Below are positions 1 through 7,403 of a DNA stretch of 13,742 nucleotides, in pieces. Positions within the stretch are counted from its first letter, which is position 1, and each line of letters opens with the position of its first letter. The position numbers and the translations under genes were made by a program. The stretch is from a bacterium (GTDB taxonomy: Bacteria; Cyanobacteriota; Vampirovibrionia; Obscuribacterales; Obscuribacteraceae), in NCBI GenBank assembly GCA_030431355.1, contig JAUIJG010000102.1:1-13742 (forward strand), read 5' to 3'. The notes under the pieces are model-generated. The model did not search any database, was not told the DNA's origin, and was given only the letters and a program-made list of their open reading frames with translations.

Positions 1-1
1 C

Positions 2-202
2 GGCTGGTTAGTCAATGTGGAGTCTTACCTGGCCATGAGTTACAGCCGCCTTGGTAAATTTGATAAAGCGGTGAAGAAGTACACGGAAGCAATCACCCTT
101 TCTGAAAAGGCACCGAAAGGAAAAGTTTCGGATAGCTGGATTGAGACTCTGAAAGCCCAGAGAAAGAAGATCCTCCAGGGAACGGCAAAGGCGACAAAAT
201 AA
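2..202 (+). CDS. TPR-repeat protein, C-terminal fragment
   Basis: The reading frame is open from the left edge and stops at 200-202, so only the last 66 residues are visible. Residues reading WLVNVESYLAMSYSRLG then KFDKAVKKYTEAITL match the tetratricopeptide pattern (W-x-x-L-x-x-Y/A-x-x-x-G-x-x-x-x-A-x-x-x-Y-x-x-A-I). TPRs are protein-protein interaction helices. The visible tail after the repeat is Lys-rich and ends in KATK. The true start lies outside the window; the GTG at 17 is an internal Val codon, not a start. Nothing visible shows the partner or location. Confidence 0.7.
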   Translation, partial: GWLVNVESYLAMSYSRLGKFDKAVKKYTEAITLSEKAPKGKVSDSWIETLKAQRKKILQGTAKATK

Positions 203-280
203 CAGACAATTTTTACTGAAACCTTGACGGAGCAAGAGCTTCGCCGACAGTGCTTAGATAATTTCCGCTAAAACAGGGTA

Positions 281-313
281 TATAAATACTATGGAATCCT
301 GTGTACATACAGG
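281..313 (+). promoter_or_regulatory. Possible -10 element and dyad upstream of the split hydrolase
   Basis: A TATAAAT at 281-287 resembles a sigma-70 -10 box. It is followed by an inverted repeat CCTGT-N6-ACAGG (298-302 and 309-313) where transcription would begin, which could be an operator or a short hairpin. No convincing -35 is seen at 17 bp. The hydrolase ATG at 347 has no visible Shine-Dalgarno. This is a weak call from pattern only. Confidence 0.2.
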
Positions 314-346
314 GTTTCGCAGAATCCACAGATTCACTTAACTTCC

Positions 347-922
347 ATGGAAACCCGCTATAAAAGAGGGAGGCACAGCGATCGCTTTCCACCGCTCCAG
401 GCACTCTTATCAATTGTGCTCGGGATCTCGCTTGCTTTCTACCTGATTATAGTTGCAGTTCCCTCGGCCAATGCGAAAAAAACAATTCAAAATCCTCTCA
501 ACCTGGAAACTTTGAGAGGTGTTCACGCTCGCAATAATGGCTCGCCTCTGAGGGTATGGAACAGCCAGAAAAGTCCAACTAAAGCCACAATAATCTGCGT
601 TCACGCCCTGGGACTGTCCTCCCACGCTTACCAGGACTTTGCCGATAAGCTCTCCAGGGAAGGCTACCGAGTGTATGCCATAGACGTGCGCGGGTTTGGC
701 GACAACAGAAGTATAGAAGGAAGATCAAAGCTGGATCTTGAGAGAACCGTGGAAGATATCAAAAGACTTGTGACCGGGCTCAAGAGAGAAAGAGAGAATG
801 AACCGATCTTTCTTGTCGGAGAGTCCATGGGTGGTGCCGTGGTGCTAAAAGCCGCTTCCACATTTCCCCAATCTTTATCCGGCGCGCTGGTATCAGCACC
901 GGCCTTTAACTCTACAAACTGA
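347..922 (+). CDS. Alpha/beta hydrolase (monoacylglycerol-lipase type), N-terminal half of a frameshifted gene
   Basis: This is the 5' part (191 residues) of a serine hydrolase of the Hydrolase_4/monoglyceride-lipase kind. Residues 17-43 form a hydrophobic signal or anchor segment ending in SANA, so the enzyme probably acts in the envelope. Residues 82-90 (IICVHALGL) match the oxyanion-hole strand of the fold, 108-118 (RVYAIDVRGFG) the next strand and turn, and 156-164 carry the nucleophile elbow G-E-S-M-G with Ser160. The frame ends at TGA 920-922, immediately after the SAPAF strand, which is too early for the fold (about 270-300 residues). The missing Asp and His lie in the -1 frame just downstream (955-1485). 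Joining the two gives about 379 residues. It could be a recent pseudogene, a sequencing error or two separately translated halves. Confidence 0.8.
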   Translation: METRYKRGRHSDRFPPLQALLSIVLGISLAFYLIIVAVPSANAKKTIQNPLNLETLRGVHARNNGSPLRVWNSQKSPTKATIICVHALGLSSHAYQDFADKLSREGYRVYAIDVRGFGDNRSIEGRSKLDLERTVEDIKRLVTGLKRERENEPIFLVGESMGGAVVLKAASTFPQSLSGALVSAPAFNSTN

Positions 923-954
923 AACGTCTGACCCTGAAAGGACTGGGAGACATA

Positions 955-1485
955 ATGCTGCGGGGACGTGGTCCGGCTGCTCGTAGCGTGATGACTCAAG
1001 CAACCTCAAGCGTGCGGTTGAGAAATCACTGGGTGGAAGATAGTGCAAATCATAAGCTGGAACTTTCACTGGGAGAAGCTATTGCCTACTACCGCTTCGT
1101 TAGAAATACACCCAGATATAGCGCTCTGATAAACGAACTTCCGGTCTGTATCATGCACGGTCTCAAAGACCATCTTGCCAGGCCGGAAGGCTCCGCAGAA
1201 ATCTTCAAACAACTTGCGTCCAGACAAAAGACGTTTGTGATCGACTGCGAAGCTGAGCACCTGATCTTAGAAGAGAAGCAGCTTACCAAAAGGATTTTAG
1301 CCACCACTCTTCGATGGCTGAACAAACAACTGGGCACGAACAGCAGCGCCTTCAGCTCACCGATAATGGTGCTGAACAACAAAGGAATGAACCGGGGTGA
1401 ACGCACCCTCTTGAACAAAATAATCAACAACTGTGGTTTGAACAAGAGCGTAATGGAAGCTGCCAAGCCGGCTTCCATGCTCTAA
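955..1485 (+). CDS. Alpha/beta hydrolase, C-terminal half of the same frameshifted gene
   Basis: This frame holds the C-terminal half of the hydrolase that begins at 347. It contains a lid/cap-like region and then the motif CIMHGLKDHLARPEGS, the usual site of the catalytic Asp in monoacylglycerol-lipase-type enzymes, followed by DCEAEHLILEE with the catalytic His. The frame is open upstream of the ATG to about position 910 (reading YKLKRLTLKGLGDIML), which is what a continuous protein would contain, so ATG 955 is probably an internal Met. It does have a GGGAG at 945-949, 5 bases upstream, so independent initiation cannot be excluded. The last 45 or so residues extend beyond the fold and are Asn/Ser-rich. 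Alone, this half lacks the nucleophile and should be inactive. Confidence 0.75.
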   Translation: MLRGRGPAARSVMTQATSSVRLRNHWVEDSANHKLELSLGEAIAYYRFVRNTPRYSALINELPVCIMHGLKDHLARPEGSAEIFKQLASRQKTFVIDCEAEHLILEEKQLTKRILATTLRWLNKQLGTNSSAFSSPIMVLNNKGMNRGERTLLNKIINNCGLNKSVMEAAKPASML

Positions 1486-2061
1486 ATTTTCTAAGTGTCC
1501 GCAGGGTTGGTGCCGCCCCAACAGATTCAATCCCTTAAATCTCTCGTCTGGAGATCCTGCGATAGGTGATCGGTCAAAAATGCTTTTAACCGCTCGATAT
1601 ACTTTTACCCCGCCGAAGAAAGCCTCCAAACAATACCCAAAATTATCAGCTTTTGAAATCACCGGCGGTACCTGGGGAGATATCAAATGAACCCTGGATT
1701 TGATAGCGTATTTGACACCACATCTTTGCAAAGCACCAGATATAGAACCGCAAAACTCTTACGCAGACTAAAGTTCCAGTGCTACTAAATTACCAAGTAG
1801 ACATCCTGCGTAGTAGCTCGGACACCGAAGCACCCCGGGCAATTATCAGTCGCCCGAACATTCCAGGCAGGTAGCCCGAATTGTGAAGCTCTATATTAAG
1901 GCGAGCCTATATAAATCCCGGCGCCGGATTACAAATTAATGTGCCGGGGTATCTAAATCAAGACAGGTTATAACCTATTATAAGTTTATTTTGGGTCTGC
2001 GGACCGGATTTCGACGAGAAACAATAGTAGAGAATACTGAGAAAAAAGGATAGAGAATCGA
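1486..2061. other. Gene-poor intergenic stretch (576 bp)
   Basis: No convincing gene is seen on either strand. The stretch contains small dyads: GTTGG-N7-CCAAC at 1506-1522 just after the hydrolase stop; CGGGC-N11-GCCCG at 1836-1856; the perfect 10-bp palindrome CCGGCGCCGG at 1918-1927 inside an AATCC/GGATT stem; and the perfect 12-bp palindrome AGGTTATAACCT at 1965-1976, followed by another TTATAA at 1978-1983. The AT-rich part from about 1890 to 2000 is the most likely promoter area for the downstream gene at 2062. None of the hairpins carries a U-tract typical of an intrinsic terminator. Confidence 0.4.
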
Positions 2062-3285
2062 GTGTCTAATCCGAATACCAACGATGAATCCGAGCTGCTA
2101 ATCAAACTTCTGAGAGCCGGTGGACTTGTTTCAGATGCCGACGTGGCAGATTTCAAAAGTATCGCCAAAGAACTTAAGATCCCGTTTTCCCAGGCGATTA
2201 TAAACTCAGGTCTGCTCAACGAACGCAACCTCAAAATCTGTATTGAAGCCCATCAAAAAGTGAAACAGAGACAGCTCAAATCCGACCTGGCCATCAGAGC
2301 GGTGAGAGTGGCAGTTCAGAAGAAGTGCAGCCTGGCGGCAGCCATCGGCTCGGTTAAGAGACTGCACCAGACCACCAGAGTCACTGTTCCCCTGGCCAAC
2401 GAACTGACAAAGCTTCTTCTGGAAGCAGGCGTTATATCCCAGGAACAGCTCGGCGGCTTGATGAAGAAAGCCGACGAAGCCTCCATGATGATCGGACAGA
2501 TACTTATCCTTGAAGGAGTGCTGGAGACAAGAGGTGCCCTGGCTGCACTAAATGCGGTTCGTATGGTTAGAGACCAGGGCTTAGCCAGGGACAGAGCTGT
2601 AAAAGCGCTCAGGCATTCCTTCAGCAGCAGAGTTTCTTTCGAACAAGCTCTCTTCGAACTGGGCTATTTTTCCCACCCTGACGCGAAAACCATGAGTGTG
2701 GGAGAACTGTTCACCATGGCGAGAGTGCTGTCCTTCAAAGGACTGGCGGAGTGTTATGAAATTGAGCTATTCAAGGAGAAACACTTCGGTCAAATCCTTC
2801 TGGAAAGAGGGCTAGCTACTAAAAAACAGCTGGAAGCCTCCGTAGCTCTTCTGACCATGGTATCCAAAGGGGAGATGAAGCCCTACCAGGCAGCCCATGC
2901 CCTGAGGCGCGTCTGCAAAGAAAATCAATCCCTGGACGATGCCATAGACCAGGAAAGCAGCGCCCAAAGTGATGATAACCACAGATTGGGAGACCTCCTG
3001 GTGGAATCAGGAATCATAGAAAGAAGTGTTCTGGAATCCACGGTCAAATCCAATCTGGACAATGCCGTCAAAGTAGGAAGCACTTTGCTGAAAGCAAAAC
3101 TCCTGGATGACACGATTTTGTTTGCTGCTCTTAGACTACAAACCCTGTTCCGTCTTGGTTATCTGGACCGGGATACGACTTTGATGCTCCTTCAATATTG
3201 CAAACAAGAGCACCTGATACTAGATCACACCCTGGAGCAAAAAGAGATCTATGTACCATCAAGAATGCAGTGGACCTGGGTGTAG
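2062..3285 (+). CDS. Protein of four degenerate MshEN/GspE-N-like units
   Basis: This is a 407-residue soluble protein with no signal peptide. It starts at GTG 2062, with AGGA at 2047-2050 upstream. It is built of four similar units, at about 11-97, 113-201, 212-298 and 308-395. Each begins with two 24-residue segments separated by about 5 residues, in the layout of the MshEN domain (R-L-G-x2-L-x3-G-x6-L-x3-L-x2-Q, twice), followed by a helical stretch of about 35 residues ending in S-L/F-x2-A-I/L. Unit 4 keeps the motif best: RLGDLLVESGII at 308-319, then after a 5-residue spacer KVGSTLLKAKLL at 337-348 and a terminal Q360. MshEN domains occur at the N-terminus of type II secretion/type IV pilus ATPases, and several bind c-di-GMP. 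No ATPase part is present, so this may be a sensor or scaffold. The first three units are eroded at the RLG positions, so binding is uncertain. It heads a three-gene plus-strand cluster. Confidence 0.7.
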   Translation: MSNPNTNDESELLIKLLRAGGLVSDADVADFKSIAKELKIPFSQAIINSGLLNERNLKICIEAHQKVKQRQLKSDLAIRAVRVAVQKKCSLAAAIGSVKRLHQTTRVTVPLANELTKLLLEAGVISQEQLGGLMKKADEASMMIGQILILEGVLETRGALAALNAVRMVRDQGLARDRAVKALRHSFSSRVSFEQALFELGYFSHPDAKTMSVGELFTMARVLSFKGLAECYEIELFKEKHFGQILLERGLATKKQLEASVALLTMVSKGEMKPYQAAHALRRVCKENQSLDDAIDQESSAQSDDNHRLGDLLVESGIIERSVLESTVKSNLDNAVKVGSTLLKAKLLDDTILFAALRLQTLFRLGYLDRDTTLMLLQYCKQEHLILDHTLEQKEIYVPSRMQWTWV

Positions 3286-3292
3286 GCACAAG

Positions 3293-3634
3293 ATGTCACT
3301 GAGATTATCCAGCAAATCAAATCTCTCACTGGTTCTCGCTTTTGCAATCCAGATCCTTGTCTCCACAGGCGCGCTTGCCCAGAACAATGATTGCACCTGT
3401 ACCTATGAACTGGATAATATCGCGGGTAAGTCTTACTTCGTTTTAAAAAAGGAACTTGAAACTTCCTGTAAAGTGCTGGTTTTGAGCCGTTCAAATCAAT
3501 CTTCGCCATATTTGAATGAACTAAAAAACGATAAGGGATATAAAGTAATAGGCGAATTCTTCACCTTCGAAGGCGCCCGCTTTATGGCCCTCGGAGAGTG
3601 TGAAAACTGTCAGAATGAAGAAGAAAAAAACTGA
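3293..3634 (+). CDS. Small secreted Cys-containing protein of unknown function
   Basis: I prefer ATG 3293 (113 residues) because it places a standard signal peptide at the N-terminus: a short basic stretch, a hydrophobic core LSLVLAFAIQILV and an ALA-Q cleavage site near residue 29. The longer frame from 3251 would add 14 residues overlapping the preceding gene and bury the signal. The mature part is about 84 residues with five Cys (34, 36, 59, 103, 106) arranged as C-x-C, C and C-x2-C, which suggests disulfides or metal binding outside the cytoplasm. It starts 7 bp after the preceding stop and its end overlaps the ankyrin gene, so it is very likely co-transcribed. I do not recognise the family. 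Confidence 0.65.
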   Translation: MSLRLSSKSNLSLVLAFAIQILVSTGALAQNNDCTCTYELDNIAGKSYFVLKKELETSCKVLVLSRSNQSSPYLNELKNDKGYKVIGEFFTFEGARFMALGECENCQNEEEKN

Positions 3635-4259
3635 TTGCCAAACAACAATGAAAGACTCCCCATCCGAATGCTTGAATGAGGCTCTCACGGCTTTCTCCCG
3701 GGGAGATGAGGACGCCATGAAAGAGGTGCTGGAGAGATCCAAATCCGATCCCAGTAAGGGAGGATTGCTTATAAATGAAGCCCTGCAAGAAGGTCATACA
3801 GAGTTGGCGCGCTCTTTGCACAAAGCAGGCGTGGAGCTGGACGTATTAGCTGCCGCCGGCCTGGGAGAGATAGATACACTGGCCGACTTTTTCGACAACA
3901 GCAACAATCTCAGAATTTCAGACGATAAACTAATTGAATTCGGCACCATGGAGATGACGAAGTTTCTGGCGAAACCACTGACAGTGGCATGCAAGAATGG
4001 CCAGATGGAAGCCGCTTTCTTCCTGATTAAAAGAGGAGCGGACATAAACCTCTTCATTTTAGACGAGGACGATGTGGAAGCCTCCGGGCTACACTGGGCC
4101 GCCAGATATGGACACTATGAGCTGGTGAAGTTTTTGATTAACTATGGCGCCAGAATTTATTCTAAAGACACCAGAGACTCTCTCACTCCGGCGGAATGGG
4201 CCGAAAGAGAAGGCCACGAGCAAATCAGTCAGTACATCAAATTCCTGGAACAGCGCTGA
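3600..4259 (+). CDS. Ankyrin-repeat protein
   Basis: The protein has up to 219 residues and no signal peptide, so it is probably cytoplasmic. Ankyrin-type helices are visible at about 57-80 (NEALQEGHTELARSLHKAGV), 125-150 (PLTVACKNGQMEAAFFLIK then RGADIN), 162-190 (GLHWAARYGHYELVKFLINY then GARI) and a final half-repeat LTPAEWAEREGH. Ankyrin repeats mediate protein-protein contacts. The start is uncertain: GTG 3600 has GGAG only 3 bases upstream, ATG 3615 gives a 20-bp overlap with the preceding gene, and ATG 3648 lies after the preceding stop but lacks a ribosome site. An overlapping start implies translational coupling. The N-terminal KKKK stretch is encoded in the overlap and may be untranslated if 3648 is used. 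Confidence 0.75.
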   Translation: MKTVRMKKKKTDCQTTMKDSPSECLNEALTAFSRGDEDAMKEVLERSKSDPSKGGLLINEALQEGHTELARSLHKAGVELDVLAAAGLGEIDTLADFFDNSNNLRISDDKLIEFGTMEMTKFLAKPLTVACKNGQMEAAFFLIKRGADINLFILDEDDVEASGLHWAARYGHYELVKFLINYGARIYSKDTRDSLTPAEWAEREGHEQISQYIKFLEQR

Positions 4260-4272
4260 CAAGCGATTCTTG

Positions 4273-4310
4273 TGAGCGGATGATGATGCGACAAAAGCTC
4301 TCGCCGCTCA
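4273..4310. terminator. Hairpin between convergent genes, possible bidirectional terminator
   Basis: A perfect 7-bp inverted repeat, TGAGCGG (4273-4279) and CCGCTCA (4304-4310), spans the 54-bp gap between the plus-strand ankyrin gene and the minus-strand secreted-protein gene. An inner GCGA/TCGC pair (4288-4291, 4301-4304) competes with the innermost pairs. There is no U-tract on either side, so intrinsic termination is not assured. The call rests on position and dyad only. Confidence 0.3.
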
Positions 4311-4313
4311 ACG

Positions 4314-4997
4314 CTACTTGATTGTCACGTTGCCTTTCAGGTCAGGATCCAGCTGAAAAGCGATCTGGGAAACGATGACCGGTGCCTGATTGTCAAAGTC
4401 TCCGGCGCTGGGACGCATACGCCTGGCGTACAACGTGAGAACGTCCTCATGCTGGAAAGCGAAAAGTCTATACTTCGGTGTGCCGTCTCCGGGATTCACC
4501 TCAAACACGACTACGGAACGCAGATTGTCCAGACCGGACTTGGAGGCACCAGTCTCTTTAGTGATCCTGTCATAGGTAAGGTTGATCTCTTTCAGTTTGT
4601 TCTTCTTGAGGAAATCTTTGCTCAATCTGCCCTTGCTGATCTTTCCTAATTTGCCTGTCTGGTAGCACTCTATTAGAATACGCTCCCCTTTGGTATTTCC
4701 TTTCATCTGAGCAGAATACTGCTCTTCTATCTGGAAAGACTGGGTGGGCTTCTGAGCGAGAAAGTACCCCTCTTCGTTATTGCAAAATTGAGAGGTTGTC
4801 ACCGGAACGAATGTCTTGTTGTTGTATCGAATAGCCAGTTTGCAGTCCGGCAATACCAGAAGATCGTGGCCGTCATCAAAGGCAAGTCCTTCGGCTAGCA
4901 CCACGGACGGCACCATGATCATAGCGAGCAAAAATGCGAATAAGCCGTTCAGGCTATAAAGTACTGTTCTTCTGAATGTTCTACTTGAAGCGTCCAT
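4314..4997 (-). CDS. Secreted protein of unknown function
   Basis: This is a 227-residue protein. Its N-terminus has basic residues (R7, R10), a hydrophobic core (LNGLFAFLLAMIMVPSVVLA) and an Ala-x-Ala-like cleavage region near residue 35, so it is a signal-peptide protein exported across the inner membrane. The mature part is mixed beta/alpha with a Lys-rich middle (KGRLSKDFLKKNKLKEINLT) and no motif that I recognise. The ATG at 4997 is preceded by GAGAGA on the minus strand, which supports this start. It lies 38 bp downstream of the DUF4239-like membrane gene, so the two are probably one transcript. Its role is unknown. Confidence 0.6.
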   Translation of the reverse strand: MDASSRTFRRTVLYSLNGLFAFLLAMIMVPSVVLAEGLAFDDGHDLLVLPDCKLAIRYNNKTFVPVTTSQFCNNEEGYFLAQKPTQSFQIEEQYSAQMKGNTKGERILIECYQTGKLGKISKGRLSKDFLKKNKLKEINLTYDRITKETGASKSGLDNLRSVVVFEVNPGDGTPKYRLFAFQHEDVLTLYARRMRPSAGDFDNQAPVIVSQIAFQLDPDLKGNVTIK

Positions 4998-5035
4998 AAT
5001 ATTCTCTCAGTCTAACCTGTATTCCTAATAATTGC

Positions 5036-5839
5036 TCAATGGCTGGGTAATTTCAAGGATGGTGGAATTTTACCACTCTGGAAGTGCTTGAAGATGAGGA
5101 GATCCATTTTGAAAGCTTCCGGCTTCACCCCGACATCCCCTGAAATCGGATAAGCGAAAATGAAGACAAGGAAGACGTTCAATGAAAGGGTTAGTGCCAC
5201 AAGCACCGTCATGATTATATGGGCTTTTAAATTCTCCACCCCGAAGAAATATGTAAACAGGACCGTGAATATGCCACCGACAATGAGAACCACCCACATT
5301 ATTGGTGCCATCCCTGTCTTGGCTGTAACAAGCCGGGTCCTTCGATTCTCTGTCATCTCGCACATTTCACTGAGGATCTGTTCTTTTATGGTGCGTTCGT
5401 CTTCGGAAGCGGTCTTAAGTTCGGTAATCTCTTTCCAGAGCTGCCAGGCCTCTTCAAATGCCCTGGGGCTGTAAGAGCCCTTCTCCATAGCATCCCACTC
5501 CTCATTGATGACGCTCTCGGTGTATCTGTAGCAGGTCTCTTGAATATTCTTCCTGGAATCTTCCTGGAGACCATAAGAAGATAGAAAAATATTTGCCACA
5601 CCGCTGGCTTCTTTCTCAACAATTACCCTTAGCTCTTGTTGCTGTCCCATGGCGTCCACAACGATGAAGCCCAGAAGAACAGCATATAAGGTGCCGATGA
5701 CCGATAGAAGATAACCAGCTACCTCGTGGAAGCGAGAGAGTGCAGAAACGCCAACACGCTTTCGGACCAGGAGCATTCCCAGTACAGCCATAAAGGTACT
5801 GAAAAGTACGAAGATCACACCGTAGAAGTACAGATTCAT
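5036..5839 (-). CDS. DUF4239-like (bestrophin-like) membrane protein
   Basis: I prefer ATG 5839 (267 residues, MNLYFYGVIFV...). It puts the first membrane helix at the N-terminus as in the family and has CTGGAG about 10 bases upstream; the longer frame to 5950 adds 37 residues of unlikely composition. Predicted membrane helices lie at about 5-24, 41-62, 177-200 and 207-230. Between helices 2 and 3 is a charged helical domain. The segment after helix 1 (SALSRFHEVAGYLLSVIGTL) and the following GFIVVDAM...VEKEASGVANIF match the pattern of DUF4239 proteins, a family distantly related to bestrophin channels. The N-out/N-in topology and any transport role are not shown by the sequence. It is followed 38 bp later by a secreted-protein gene and is divergent from the gene at 5960. 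Confidence 0.65.
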   Translation of the reverse strand: MNLYFYGVIFVLFSTFMAVLGMLLVRKRVGVSALSRFHEVAGYLLSVIGTLYAVLLGFIVVDAMGQQQELRVIVEKEASGVANIFLSSYGLQEDSRKNIQETCYRYTESVINEEWDAMEKGSYSPRAFEEAWQLWKEITELKTASEDERTIKEQILSEMCEMTENRRTRLVTAKTGMAPIMWVVLIVGGIFTVLFTYFFGVENLKAHIIMTVLVALTLSLNVFLVFIFAYPISGDVGVKPEAFKMDLLIFKHFQSGKIPPSLKLPSH

Positions 5840-5959
5840 CGAATAAATGCTCCAGGGATTCAACAGTAAAAGTAGACAAGTAAATCTATCAGAGCTGACC
5901 CCGGCTGGCAAAGAAAACGCCCCAATGTCAAGAGAGGCAAAAGGTGACAAAATAGAGCG

Positions 5960-7033
5960 ATGAAACCAAACAAGGACCAGCCTGGCAACTCATACCAGAG
6001 AAGGAGAGCACAACGCCTGTTGACATCATGTCGGGCGATGCTGATAATAGCGCTCTTCTGCGCGGTCCCTCAAATAAATGCCCAGAGCGATGACGAACTC
6101 CATGTACAAGCCAGACGCCATCTTCATCGATTGGACGCCTTGAAAGCGTTTGAAGAGATAAGAAAAAAGATTTCGAAAAGCAATAGCGCTTCAGAGATTG
6201 CGCCCTTTGTCACTTCAGACCTGGCCAGGCCGATTATAAAAATCGGAGAGATGAAAGACAAAGAAGGAAAGAACCTGGAAAAGATAAAGGCTATTACCCA
6301 GCCTTTTCCCGGTAAAGTGCAAATTATAGAGACCAGGGTCGACGGTCAAACAGCCACAATAAAAGTAGTACCGGCTGCCGACAATGCCATCTATGATCTC
6401 AAGAAAACGAAAAGCGAAATCGGTCTGGTGACTATGAGATATGAAAGAGGTATCTGGAAAATCCAAAACACCAGACGCCTGGGTCTTTCGGAATGGTGCA
6501 TGAAAGCGGCAAAAGGAGAACCTCCCGAGATCCCTTGCCTGGGCCATGTCGAAGGAAAAAAATTCACCGTCACTGGCATCACTACTAGCGGTGGCACAAT
6601 GATTTTCGATCTCTCATCGCCCCATACTCTAAATGACATTCAAATCCACATATCCGATAAGAAGTTCGGAAGGCTGCCGGAAATTTTAAGGAGCCGCGAG
6701 AAGCGCTCTATTTCTCACATCCCTCTTGTTTTTAGAAGACCGCTGACTCACCCTTTGCCTCCGTCGGAAAGAGACTCCTATGAAATCTTCCCGTCCATAA
6801 AAATTGTGGAAAAGGATACGGGAGAGGATATTTTCACATGCGAATCAGGATACGGATTCGCTCTCAAAGTGAATAACTTTCGAAGATACACGATGAAAGA
6901 TCAAATCACTGGTTCTGTCCGCACCGCCGAAGCGGCCAGCGCGAAGATATATTTGAGATTGCCGGACAGATACAATAGTTATCTGGAAGGATACTTCGAC
7001 CTGGTCTGGGATCCTAAAAATCAAAGATGGTGA
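5960..7033 (+). CDS. Secreted protein of unknown function
   Basis: This is a 357-residue protein with a long basic N-region (RRRAQR), a hydrophobic core near 27-39 (MLIIALFCAVPQI) and a likely INA-QS cleavage near residue 42. Residues 60-175 look like a small alpha+beta domain in which DLARPIIKIGEMK and later MRYERGIWKIQNTR resemble the closing strand of NTF2/DUF4878-type lipoproteins; this is a loose resemblance. The C-terminal half is beta-rich (DIQIHISDKKFGRLPEIL, SAKIYLRLPDRYN, GYFDLVWDP) and could be a second domain. The ATG at 5960 has GAG 2 bases upstream and AGGTG 14 bases upstream. It is divergently transcribed from the DUF4239-like gene, sharing about 120 bp that must hold both promoters. 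It converges on gdx with a 32-bp gap and no clear terminator. Confidence 0.6.
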   Translation: MKPNKDQPGNSYQRRRAQRLLTSCRAMLIIALFCAVPQINAQSDDELHVQARRHLHRLDALKAFEEIRKKISKSNSASEIAPFVTSDLARPIIKIGEMKDKEGKNLEKIKAITQPFPGKVQIIETRVDGQTATIKVVPAADNAIYDLKKTKSEIGLVTMRYERGIWKIQNTRRLGLSEWCMKAAKGEPPEIPCLGHVEGKKFTVTGITTSGGTMIFDLSSPHTLNDIQIHISDKKFGRLPEILRSREKRSISHIPLVFRRPLTHPLPPSERDSYEIFPSIKIVEKDTGEDIFTCESGYGFALKVNNFRRYTMKDQITGSVRTAEAASAKIYLRLPDRYNSYLEGYFDLVWDPKNQRW

Positions 7034-7065
7034 TTAGTGCGCAGTCTAGAATGGCAAAGTCGATC

Positions 7066-7377
7066 TCACGCCAACTTCAATCCAGCCACTCCCAACAAAA
7101 TCAGAACCACGCTCATAGCCTTAACCACGCTGATGTTTTCTTGAAAGAACAATACCCCCACAAGGAAAGTGCCCAGTATTCCTATGCCGGTCCAGATGGC
7201 ATAAGCCGTTCCCAGGGGGATATGTTTCATGGCAAAAGAGAGCAACAGCATACTCAATAGAACAGCAGCCAAAGTTCCAATTAGCAGGAAAGGCTTCTCA
7301 AAACCATCCAACAATTTGAGCCCTATGGCCCAGGCGATCTCAAAAAATCCAGCCAACAAAAGAATAATCCAGGACAT
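7066..7377 (-). CDS. gdx: Guanidinium exporter, SMR family, Gdx/SugE type
   Basis: This is a 103-residue small multidrug resistance protein with four hydrophobic helices. Members of the Gdx (formerly SugE) subtype work as dual-topology dimers in the inner membrane and export guanidinium in exchange for protons. Subtype features visible are MSWIILLLAGFFEIAWAIGL with the essential membrane Glu13 followed by W16-A-x-G-L-K, and the second signature K-H-I-P-L-G-T-A-Y-A-I-W-T-G-I-G. Length is typical. I chose ATG 7377 because it is preceded 6 bases upstream by a strong GGAGGAG site (7384-7390); the ATG at 7392 lies just upstream of that site and would give a five-residue extension. Regulation is visible: a guanidine-II riboswitch lies just upstream. 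It follows ovoA on the same strand but probably has its own RNA switch. Confidence 0.93.
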   Translation of the reverse strand: MSWIILLLAGFFEIAWAIGLKLLDGFEKPFLLIGTLAAVLLSMLLLSFAMKHIPLGTAYAIWTGIGILGTFLVGVLFFQENISVVKAMSVVLILLGVAGLKLA

Positions 7378-7383
7378 CTGCTT

Positions 7384-7390
7384 CTCCTCC
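7384..7390 (-). promoter_or_regulatory. Shine-Dalgarno site of gdx
   Basis: GGAGGAG on the minus strand lies 6 bases from ATG 7377. It decides the start of gdx against the ATG at 7392, which is on the wrong side of it. It sits 14 bases downstream of the second riboswitch hairpin, where riboswitch folding can control ribosome access. Confidence 0.8.
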
Positions 7391-7403
7391 ATTCAATAGA
7401 AAG

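Noticed and set aside
378..385. GCGATCGC, the cyanobacterial HIP1 octamer
   Set aside because: I noticed only one copy in 13.7 kb, so it gives no evidence of HIP1 enrichment.
905..922. Programmed -1 ribosomal frameshift in the hydrolase
   Set aside because: The codons before the stop (ACA AAC TGA) do not form an X-XXY-YYZ slippery heptamer; a simple indel or error is more likely.
1501..1540. tRNA-like stretch (hairpin followed by a GATTCAATCCC T-arm-like sequence)
   Set aside because: No acceptor stem, D-arm or anticodon arm could be fitted around it.
1357..1731. Minus-strand 124-codon frame overlapping the hydrolase 3' end
   Set aside because: About a third is antisense to the hydrolase, composition is not protein-like, and no ribosome site or recognisable family is seen.
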